The position numbers and the translations under genes are program-made. The notes beneath the pieces were generated by a model. The model worked only from the letters and a program-made list of their open reading frames with translations, had not been told where the DNA came from and did no database searches. A stretch of DNA of 64,000 bases, taken from an uncultured Thermoguttaceae bacterium (GTDB taxonomy: Bacteria; Planctomycetota; Planctomycetia; Pirellulales; Thermoguttaceae). Location of the stretch: assembly GCA_938042245.1 (NCBI GenBank), contig CALIRO010000020.1, forward strand, positions 21,906 through 85,905, written 5' to 3'. Shown here piece by piece: positions 36,952 to 44,372 of the stretch. How positions within the stretch are numbered: position 1 is the stretch's first letter; each line of letters starts with the position of its first letter.

Positions 36952-37578
36952 ATGGGACGCATGTTAGGCCCTGTATGTCGGCGGTGCCGACGGGAAGGGA
37001 TGAAGTTGTTTTTGAAAGGGGCCCGGTGCGATACGCCCAAATGTGCCTTTGAGCGGCGGGAAGCGCCGCCCGGCATGCATGGGATTCGCCGAGGCAAACT
37101 AACCGATTATGCCCTCCACCTTCGGGAAAAGCAAAAGGTGAAGGTCTATTATGGGGTCTTGGAACGCCAGTTCCGGCGGTATTTCCAGATGGCCTCCCGC
37201 TCCAAGAAAAACACCGGCGAGGCGCTGATGAGCATTTTGGAGCGGCGGTTGGACAATGTGGTATATCGGTTAGGGTTTGCGGCTAGTCGTCGGCAAGCCC
37301 GCCAACTGATTCGCCATGGCCATATTACCGTCAACGGCCGGAAGGTGGATATTCCTAGTTATTTGACTTCGGTGGGCGACCGGATTGGTCCGAAGGATCG
37401 GCCCAAGAGCATCGAACGGGTGCAAGCGGCCTTGCAGGAATGCAATCGGCCGGTGCCTGATTTTTTGCTTCGGACCGACCAGCCGGTACCGGAAGGCCAA
37501 GTGGTTCGCCTGCCGGAACTGTCCGACGTGTCTATCCCCGTGCAACCCCAATTGATCATTGAGTTTTGTTCTCGGTAA
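36952..37578 (+). CDS. rpsD: 30S ribosomal protein S4
   Basis: A 208-residue S4, primary 16S rRNA-binding protein. The N-terminus MGRMLGPVCRRCRREGMKLF and the following Cys pair (GARCDTPKCAF) give four cysteines at 9, 12, 26 and 31, the zinc-binding form. The S4 RNA-binding domain is VVYRLGFAASRRQARQLIRH, then GHITVNGRKVDIPSYLTSVG. Standard length. AGGAGGAAG precedes the ATG. S4 can repress its operon in other bacteria; no such structure was recognised here. Confidence 0.97.
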   Translation: MGRMLGPVCRRCRREGMKLFLKGARCDTPKCAFERREAPPGMHGIRRGKLTDYALHLREKQKVKVYYGVLERQFRRYFQMASRSKKNTGEALMSILERRLDNVVYRLGFAASRRQARQLIRHGHITVNGRKVDIPSYLTSVGDRIGPKDRPKSIERVQAALQECNRPVPDFLLRTDQPVPEGQVVRLPELSDVSIPVQPQLIIEFCSR

Positions 37579-37626
37579 GGATTGGGTTTTCGTTGTCAGC
37601 CGGGTCTCTGTTTCCGGGAGGTTGCT

Positions 37627-38622
37627 ATGCGTATCCGATGGCGCGGACTGGAGCTGCCCAGCCAAGTGGTCTGCGACCGGGCCACGCTGACCAATACCTA
37701 CGGTAAGTTCATTGCCGAGCCGTTTGAACGCGGTTTCGGCATTACCATTGGCAACAGCCTTCGGCGCATTCTATTGTCCAGCTTGGAGGGGAGCGCCGTT
37801 ACTCAGGTGAAGATCCGTGGCGCGCTGCACGAATTCACCAGCCTGCCAGGCGTGGTCGAAGATGTTACCGATATTATCCTGAATGTAAAATCCTTAGTGG
37901 TGAAGAACTATACCGATCAGCCTCGGATCATCCGGATCGACCGAAACACCCGCGGCGTGGTAACCGGCGCGGATATCATCACCGACGGCCAGGTCGAGGT
38001 GATCAATAAAGATCATGTGCTGGCCACCCTTACTGATGATGTGCCTTTCCAGATGGAAATGGTTGTCGAAAATGGTCGGGGTTATCTCCCCGCCTCCGAG
38101 CGGATGGCTACGATCCAGGAAATCGGCGTCATCCCCGTGGATGCCGCTTTCAGTCCGGTCGTCAAAGTCCGTTATGAGGTGGAAGAAACCCGGGTGGGCC
38201 AAAAAACCAACTACGATCGCCTGATCCTGGAAATCATGACCAACGGCGCCATTTCTCCGGAGATGGCCCTAGTCGAAGCCGCCAAAATCCTCCGAAAACA
38301 CCTCAACCCATTCATCCAGTATCAGGAGCTTGGGCCGAAGCTCTATGCCGAGTCTCGGTCGGTCCCGGCTGGTTTCGACCCAACCCTCGAAAAGAAACTA
38401 GCTATGAGCATTGCCGAGCTGAACCTCTCGCAGCGAGCGCGGAATTGTTTGGAAGCAGAAAATATCTTTACCCTCCGGGACCTCGTCTGCCGAACCGAAG
38501 ACCAACTGTTGGAATTCCGAAACTTTGGCGAAACCTCCTTAAAAGAGGTAGTGGAGAAATTGCAGACGTTGGGATTACGGCTGGGGATGCGTCTGGCGCC
38601 TGCCCCAGCCCGTCCCCTATAA
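37627..38622 (+). CDS. rpoA: DNA-directed RNA polymerase subunit alpha
   Basis: Start at ATG 37627 (GGGAGG upstream), giving [20 protein letters not shown]. The 331-residue subunit has the N-terminal assembly domain ([59 protein letters not shown]) and a C-terminal domain for UP-elements and activators ([40 protein letters not shown], then [20 protein letters not shown]). Normal length and domain order. Confidence 0.97.
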   Translation: MRIRWRGLELPSQVVCDRATLTNTYGKFIAEPFERGFGITIGNSLRRILLSSLEGSAVTQVKIRGALHEFTSLPGVVEDVTDIILNVKSLVVKNYTDQPRIIRIDRNTRGVVTGADIITDGQVEVINKDHVLATLTDDVPFQMEMVVENGRGYLPASERMATIQEIGVIPVDAAFSPVVKVRYEVEETRVGQKTNYDRLILEIMTNGAISPEMALVEAAKILRKHLNPFIQYQELGPKLYAESRSVPAGFDPTLEKKLAMSIAELNLSQRARNCLEAENIFTLRDLVCRTEDQLLEFRNFGETSLKEVVEKLQTLGLRLGMRLAPAPARPL

Positions 38623-38687
38623 AATGAGGAACAATTCCACTGAATAAAGTACCTTCTCCATCCCTGCAAAAGCGGGGATACAGATTT

Positions 38688-38850
38688 TGTAACCCTTCAG
38701 CCGAATGGGGGACCAAGCCGTTCCTCCGCAAGCAGCAGTCTGGTTTCTTGTCCTAGTGGATTTGTTTTGGACTGCCGCTTGGGCGGCAGGAAGACCCAAC
38801 GGCTTTCCTGGGATCAACCAGGCAGCTTTTTCATTCGGCTGAAGTGTTAC
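38688..38850. mobile_element. MITE-like palindromic element, copy C (rpoA-rplQ spacer)
   Basis: Left end tgtaacccttcagccgaat (38688-38706), right end attcggctgaagtgttac (38833-38850). Inverted, the right end reads gtaacacttcagccgaat, so the two agree at 16 of 18 positions. The interior contains the hairpin ctgccgcttgggcggcag (7-base stem, about 38772-38789) and no gene. A further palindrome, tccctgcaaaagcgggga, stands just outside the left end (38661-38678). Confidence 0.68.
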
Positions 38851-38899
38851 CAGGTTTTTTTCCCTTTAACCGGTTCCTGCCCATATAGAGCAGAAAACC

Positions 38900-39583
38900 A
38901 TGCGACACCGAAAACGCGGACGAAAACTAGGAAGAAATCCGAAGCATCAGCGGGCTTTACTCCGGGCTTTGGCCGTGTCTCTGATTTTGACCGAACGAGA
39001 CGCCGCCGGCGAAGATAACCAACCGCATCAGCCCGGCCGAATTATTACCACCTTGCAAAAGGCCAAAGAGGTTCGCCCCTTCATCGAACGCTGTATTACG
39101 ATTGCCCGGCGCGCGCTGCCCTATCTGGAAGCAGCCCAAAAACTGGAACCTCATGTCCTGCGGCATAGCGAAGCCTGGCGGGCCTGGCGCCATAGCCCCC
39201 AGTGGTATGAGTGGAATCGTGCGATGGCCCCCGTGGTAGCCGCCCGACGCCGGGTGCTCAAACTGCTCGGGAATAAACAGGCCGTCCGCATCCTCTTTGA
39301 CACCATCGCTCCGCGCATGGCCGATCGGCCGGGAGGATATACCCGGATCCTTCGGCTAGCTAAACCCCGCCGGGGCGACGCTGGCACCCGGGCTATTCTG
39401 GAGTTCGTCGGTACCCACGACCGAAAACGCAAAAAGACAGTCAAACCCTCCTTTGAACCGATTTCTACCGAGACGAAACCCTCCGTGCCGACTCCCACAG
39501 CCTCCGGCCAATCGCCTACCAGCGCTTCGGCCACTTCTTCTCCGGAACCGGCTAACCCGGCGCCGACGGCCCAGGAGTCGTAA
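38900..39583 (+). CDS. rplQ: 50S ribosomal protein L17 with insertion and long tail
   Basis: A 227-residue protein whose ends of the core are clearly L17: MRHRKRGRKLGRNPKHQRAL, GRIITTLQKAKEVRPFIERC, then AVRILFDTIAPRMADRPGGY and TRILRLAKPRRGDAGTRAIL. Typical L17 has about 115-130 residues. Here about 45 extra residues with many Trp, Arg and His stand between the two halves of the core (roughly 70-115, for example RHSEAWRAWRHSPQWYEWNR), and about 50 Pro/Ser/Thr residues follow the core. L17 lies near the tunnel exit. Last gene of the superoperon; 57 bases from the convergent downstream gene. Confidence 0.93.
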   Translation: MRHRKRGRKLGRNPKHQRALLRALAVSLILTERDAAGEDNQPHQPGRIITTLQKAKEVRPFIERCITIARRALPYLEAAQKLEPHVLRHSEAWRAWRHSPQWYEWNRAMAPVVAARRRVLKLLGNKQAVRILFDTIAPRMADRPGGYTRILRLAKPRRGDAGTRAILEFVGTHDRKRKKTVKPSFEPISTETKPSVPTPTASGQSPTSASATSSPEPANPAPTAQES

Positions 39584-39640
39584 TCCGGCTATGGGCGCTG
39601 AGATCAGAAGGTTCGTCCTGTCGGCAGAAGGTGCCTGTTA

Positions 39641-41797
39641 CTATTTGGGTTGGCCCCGCCGAAGAGTAAAGGACGTGTAGTGCAGGCCGGTCTGGTCGTC
39701 CAGGATCATCGCTCCGCCTGGGGCTAAGTATTGCTCCAAGACTTCAAACGGCGGCAAGGGGTTTTTCTCCAGGGCCTCTTGAATCCGCTTCCAGAAGGGA
39801 TTTTCCTGGGCCGCCTGACGAAGGCGCTCTTTTGTCCCCTCCGATTGCACCAGATCGTACATCCAGCGCATGCCTTCTTCCGGCCGATTGAAGCTGATCA
39901 GCACCGGTTGATTGCCCGCCGCTGTGCGGGCGATTTTGACAGCAATGAGTTTGAAATCCAACGCATCCGCTAGGGTTTCCTGAGGGTTGTCTGCCTGCGA
40001 AAGGATTTTCTCGTACATGCTAGGCCGATCCGTAATGATCAGATAATTTTGCACAATTCCCACGCAAGGTTCGGGCGGACGAGGCGGCGTCTGAGGACCT
40101 AAACCAAATTGCAATGGCAGTCTGGGTCGGCCCGCACGCTTGGCGGCAGGGCCTGCCGGGCTGTCCGATTGCTCGGCCGGGCTGTTCCCATCAGGATTCT
40201 TCGCAGCCGGCTTGGCCTCCGGCCGAGCCGGCTCCGGCGGAATCACATGATAATAGCTGGCCAACCGATACCTCTCCTTCCGAATGTTTTTCTCATACTT
40301 CTTGGCCAATTTTTCCAGGGCCTCTTCAATCGGTTTGGTTTCTTTTAGACGCAATGCCCAGCACCAACTGCTGCTTTGCAAGCTGAGCGGCTCCTCCCGG
40401 TTGATGCGGGTAACATAAGTTACCCGGCCGTCCAGAGCAGGCAAAATCTCTTTTTCCAGATCAATGCCGGTCTGTTCCAGCACCCGACGGCGGAGCTCGG
40501 CCGAAAACGCCCCTTCGCCTCGAAAACTATCATACAGTTTGGCTAGATTGCTCAGCGTGGTTTGGAATCGCCAATGGAAGGTGGTATAAGTGGCGACATC
40601 CGGCGGCACCCAACTTTCCGGGCGTACCTCCCCAGGCTCGAAAGCAATCATCTCCACAATGCCACTCCGGGGACTGTCCAATAGCAAGTGGAAATGCACC
40701 ACCTCGTCAAACTGCCCCACATCGTAGGTCAAACTGCCCCCCATGCCTAACAGACCATCCAACCCCAACGCGGGCAGCGAAGCTACAAAAAGCCGAACCT
40801 GGATGTTCTCCTGCCCTATTTTGCGCAAAAGCCCAATCGGATCAAAATACCAGAAAAACTGCGCCGGCTGATCCTTGCCGCCCCGACAATGCTTCAGAAC
40901 AGCGGCAAAATGCTCATTCTCCGCTAGGCTTTTTTCCGCCCCGCCTTTCCAGGCACGCAGAACTCCTTTGAGGATCTCTAGATCGGTGCTGAGCAACAGG
41001 CAACCCTCTTTTTCACAATACATGGCCCGCCGCCGCTCCGGCCCAAGGCCGTCGTAAATCACCACTTTGGTATCTTCGATCGTTTGTTCGGACTTTTGCA
41101 CATTCGGTTGTTTTTCGACAGCTTCTGTCCCCTTGGCCAATAACTGCCGGAGCCGATCCATCTGTTGGCCCGCCTCCAATAACAAAAACGCCCCCAACGG
41201 TCCCTGCTCCGGCGCTACCACCGCCAAAACAATCTCCCCCTGCGGAATCTCCAATAGCTCCGGCAGCGATAGGCCAATTTGATCCTTCCAGTTGGCTACC
41301 GTCTCCACCAAGGAACCATAGACATCCTGGACTAAGGGTTTCATCCGGGGGTCTTGGCTGATCCGGCCCATGGCGGTGTTCATGAACCGTTTGGCTAATT
41401 CCGGGGCATTCGGCACCCACAGAAGCAATACCGTATTTGCGGGCAGCAGTTGAATCGCTGAGACACGGTGTGCTGAACCCTCTTCTGCTGACGCACTGAC
41501 CAAGCCGGCTACTGCCCAGGGAGCTCCAAGGCTGGCATGGGATGGCAGAACAGAAGATACAGGTTCTTGAAACAGGGGGATATGATGATCTACCAATTGG
41601 GGTATATTCTTTGAAATATATTCCCCTACAATGGGGGGGAAAGATACCGAGTCAGAAAAGCATTCCTCATTATAGGGAATATCAGCACCCCCTGTAAGCG
41701 GGAATGCCGCTGCCACTCCAAGTCCCACCATCAATCCAGCCACTAATCCCAGGTGTTGCCTTCCTCCAGCAGTTCCAAGCCAATGGATCGGCTTCAT
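39641..41797 (-). CDS. Large secreted DUF3352-like protein
   Basis: A 718-residue protein with an N-terminal hydrophobic segment (about residues 17-36, LGLVAGLMVGLGVAAAFPLT) suitable as signal or anchor. The DUF3352-like part begins near residue 112 with VSAIQLLPANTVLLLWVPNA and continues with FMNTAMGRISQDPRMKPLVQ; later pieces such as FFWYFDPIGLLRKI and AIMGGSL-like strands repeat the alpha/beta pattern. The C-terminal region has a Pro/Ala-rich linker (near 530-570) and ends IQEALEKNPLPPFEVLEQYL, then DDQTGLHYTSFTLRRG. DUF3352 proteins are frequent in cyanobacteria and planctomycetes; biochemical function is not established. Faces rplQ tail to tail. Confidence 0.75.
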   Translation of the reverse strand: MKPIHWLGTAGGRQHLGLVAGLMVGLGVAAAFPLTGGADIPYNEECFSDSVSFPPIVGEYISKNIPQLVDHHIPLFQEPVSSVLPSHASLGAPWAVAGLVSASAEEGSAHRVSAIQLLPANTVLLLWVPNAPELAKRFMNTAMGRISQDPRMKPLVQDVYGSLVETVANWKDQIGLSLPELLEIPQGEIVLAVVAPEQGPLGAFLLLEAGQQMDRLRQLLAKGTEAVEKQPNVQKSEQTIEDTKVVIYDGLGPERRRAMYCEKEGCLLLSTDLEILKGVLRAWKGGAEKSLAENEHFAAVLKHCRGGKDQPAQFFWYFDPIGLLRKIGQENIQVRLFVASLPALGLDGLLGMGGSLTYDVGQFDEVVHFHLLLDSPRSGIVEMIAFEPGEVRPESWVPPDVATYTTFHWRFQTTLSNLAKLYDSFRGEGAFSAELRRRVLEQTGIDLEKEILPALDGRVTYVTRINREEPLSLQSSSWCWALRLKETKPIEEALEKLAKKYEKNIRKERYRLASYYHVIPPEPARPEAKPAAKNPDGNSPAEQSDSPAGPAAKRAGRPRLPLQFGLGPQTPPRPPEPCVGIVQNYLIITDRPSMYEKILSQADNPQETLADALDFKLIAVKIARTAAGNQPVLISFNRPEEGMRWMYDLVQSEGTKERLRQAAQENPFWKRIQEALEKNPLPPFEVLEQYLAPGGAMILDDQTGLHYTSFTLRRGQPK

Positions 41798-42151
41798 CAG
41801 AGGCGCCTTTCCGTCTTGTAGGTGGTTTAAAAATACCTAATATGGTGGATTTCCGGCCTGCCGATTCCACCCACTAACTCTTCCTCTTGTTCGTTCCAGC
41901 CAGAGAAATCTTGAATCCTGTTTTAGGAAGGAGGCTTTTAGCTCACAATGGCATCACAGCCCAGGGTGTCAGAGAGGCCAGCCTACCGATCGGTTGGCCG
42001 GGTCAAATGCAATCCCGCCGCTGGCCTTTGCAGAAAAGGGCCTGGGCCGAAGGGTTCCGCAGGAAAATACTCGGACAGACTAGAGAAGGCCGGAAGCTCC
42101 GCTTTCGTGAAGACGGGGGTTTTTGCTCTGGGTGGAACTGTTACCTCCGGT
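41798..42151. other. Intergenic region, possible relic of a palindromic element
   Basis: A 354 bp spacer between minus-strand genes. Near its left side tctgggtggaactgttacc (42127-42145) resembles the right end of element B (ttcggcggaactgttacc). A matching opposite end was not found with confidence. Upstream promoter for the DUF3352-like gene not identified. Confidence 0.35.
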
Positions 42152-44269
42152 TTATTGCTCTTCCTGGTGCTGGTAGTCGGCGGTACGGATCGTGGTCAGG
42201 GTTTTGCCGTCCCGAAGTTCCATCCGCTGCTCGATGTTCGGTCCCTTGACATAGAAACCATTTTGAGGCAACACATAGCGCTGTCCGTCCACCTGAAGCG
42301 GGTAAGGCTTTTCGCCGAAATTGACGATCACCACGGTACCATCGGAGAAGGTGGTCTTTTGGACATCACGATCGGGTGTTACGAACTCATGGCTTAGCAT
42401 CTCTGTGCCGGCAATGGCCTCATGAAGGATACAGGTGTTCCGATAGGTGCGGAGGAAAACCTCTCGGTTTTTATGCCAGGAGCCTTTCTTCTGGTCGGCC
42501 CAAAGGAGCGGGATGGTTCCGTAGAGGATATTGAAGGCGTCTTTTTTGGGGGTAACTTCCGGGGCAGCTTGCAGCAGAAAATCGCTGGAATCGCCCCAAT
42601 ACCAGGTGGTTACCACGCAGTCGTGGAACACTAGTTCCCAAAGCGGCACTCGGTGCCGATGGCCGATGCCCCAGGTCTCGTAGCCAGCCCAATCGCCGTA
42701 TTTGCCGCCCCAGGGGCTGGTAAAGGTTTCCTGTTTGGATTGCGGCTGGATCAGATGTCCAGCAGGCCAGGAGTAGTAGCTTCCGCTCATCATCCCCTCG
42801 AAATAATCGACATAGGGCACAGCCCACCAGATGCCATGCTCTCCGCCAACTGCCAGCCGGTGCGAACGAACGTAACTTAACAGTTCTACGCCGCACTGGC
42901 GCTTTTGGCCCCGGGTGAGCCGATGAGCCGGATCGTAACATTCGTACAAATGCTCAGCAGTCGTTACATCAATAAAACGCCCCAGAAACGGATACTCCGC
43001 CAATACCTTAGGAATATCTTTTTTGGCGGTGCGAACCCACAGGGCCGGGCAACGTTTCATGTACTGCGTTTTTTTATCGAAGGTAAGCCAGGCTGTCATC
43101 CGCTGCCCATCGGCCTTTAACACTACATTTTGAGGGACCAAGTCGTGGTGGCGGTCGATTTTATCTTCGCTCTGGACAGGAAGAACATCAGTATAGTTGT
43201 CGTATTCGCTCGTCAGATACCCTAGCTGGTTGATTTTTCGCATCTGGTCGGGTGGAAACCGTCCATGCAGGATCATCCGACGAATGCCAGCCTGATGGGC
43301 CTGTTGAGCAAACTGGAGTCCGGCCCCGCCCCAAACATCCGGGGCGCCAAAAAGCCGCCGAAGCTCCGGATTGGCTTTCAGCTTCTCGGCAAACGGCACG
43401 ACGAGGCCCAGCGAGGCCGCATAGGCCCGGTACCGTTTGGCCATCGCCACATATCCGCCCCGATCCACAAAGTAGTAAAGCAATTTCCGGGGATACCCAA
43501 ACTGGCCCATGCTCGGATGCCACCAAATCTGCGGTGCCCAAACCGAAACTCCTTGATGAGTGAATTTTCGGAATTCGATTTGGCCGTCGTCGCTGGTCTG
43601 GATAATGACCATATAGCCTCGGCCGGTTTTCAGGTCGGCCAGGCCCACCCAGGGCATATCCAACCGATCCATGGCAAACCATCGGCGGGGCAGGTTCTCA
43701 TGACGGACAGGATATAAACGTCCATTGCAATAATCGGCAATGACAATCATGCCCTCCTGCTCGGTGCAGACCAGCGGCTCCCAGAATCGGCTGTTGGGCA
43801 TCCCGACGGAGCGGTCGGGCATATCCACTTCGACAGCCAGTTCCGGCTTGTCGGCGGGGAGTCGGAGCGTTACCTGTACGAAAGAGGGTTTACTGTCTTT
43901 CCAGAAAAGCGGCATCTGCCATTGCAACTTGCCTGCTTTTTCGTCGGCGGAAATCTTCTGCAGTCGATCTTGTCCGGATTTCCATTCGGGCGTCGAAGGC
44001 CAGGCGTGCTGGATCCGTTTATCCAGCACCTGCCAGGCGCCGGTCTTTGGTTCCACAGAAACTTTCAGATACGTATTTTCCAGATGCCATTTGCCGTCCT
44101 GTTGGAAGACGTGTGTGGGCGGCAGCCTGCTCGGCTCAGCGGCCAAGGCCGCACCAACCCCTCTCCCCAAAACTCCCAAACCGAAGGCTACCGCAAACAG
44201 CAGACTGTAGCGAGGTTTTTTCCTCTTTCCGGTTGTGGATGCAACTCGTTTGCTGAGAATAGGTTGCAT
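42152..44269 (-). CDS. Secreted TIM-barrel glycoside-hydrolase-like protein
   Basis: A 705-residue protein with signal peptide (residues about 20-44, YSLLFAVAFGLGVLGRGVGA). The first third is a beta-sandwich that starts with GKWHLENTYLKVSVEPKTGA and resembles the N-terminal domains of large glycosidases. The central part looks like a barrel: YYFVDRGGYVAMAKRYRAYA, GIRRMILHGRFPPDQMRKIN, GYLTSEYDNYTDVLP, FLGRFIDVTTAEHLYECYDP, AVGGEHGIWWAVPYVDYFEG. A final beta domain contains TFSDGTVVIVNFGEKPYPLQ. The overall plan recalls the GH101/DUF5696-type group. Candidate acids are the Asp and Glu in the D-V-T-T-A-E and G-G-E-H motifs. Substrate unknown. Confidence 0.7.
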   Translation of the reverse strand: MQPILSKRVASTTGKRKKPRYSLLFAVAFGLGVLGRGVGAALAAEPSRLPPTHVFQQDGKWHLENTYLKVSVEPKTGAWQVLDKRIQHAWPSTPEWKSGQDRLQKISADEKAGKLQWQMPLFWKDSKPSFVQVTLRLPADKPELAVEVDMPDRSVGMPNSRFWEPLVCTEQEGMIVIADYCNGRLYPVRHENLPRRWFAMDRLDMPWVGLADLKTGRGYMVIIQTSDDGQIEFRKFTHQGVSVWAPQIWWHPSMGQFGYPRKLLYYFVDRGGYVAMAKRYRAYAASLGLVVPFAEKLKANPELRRLFGAPDVWGGAGLQFAQQAHQAGIRRMILHGRFPPDQMRKINQLGYLTSEYDNYTDVLPVQSEDKIDRHHDLVPQNVVLKADGQRMTAWLTFDKKTQYMKRCPALWVRTAKKDIPKVLAEYPFLGRFIDVTTAEHLYECYDPAHRLTRGQKRQCGVELLSYVRSHRLAVGGEHGIWWAVPYVDYFEGMMSGSYYSWPAGHLIQPQSKQETFTSPWGGKYGDWAGYETWGIGHRHRVPLWELVFHDCVVTTWYWGDSSDFLLQAAPEVTPKKDAFNILYGTIPLLWADQKKGSWHKNREVFLRTYRNTCILHEAIAGTEMLSHEFVTPDRDVQKTTFSDGTVVIVNFGEKPYPLQVDGQRYVLPQNGFYVKGPNIEQRMELRDGKTLTTIRTADYQHQEEQ

Positions 44270-44372
44270 GAGAACACCTCCTGGAAGAAAACAGGAAAAT
44301 AGTTGTCCGGCATTTAGCCGAAAAACAGCGTCGTCTCCCGAATGGACGCTAGCGTGTCAGAAAACCTCCTCG

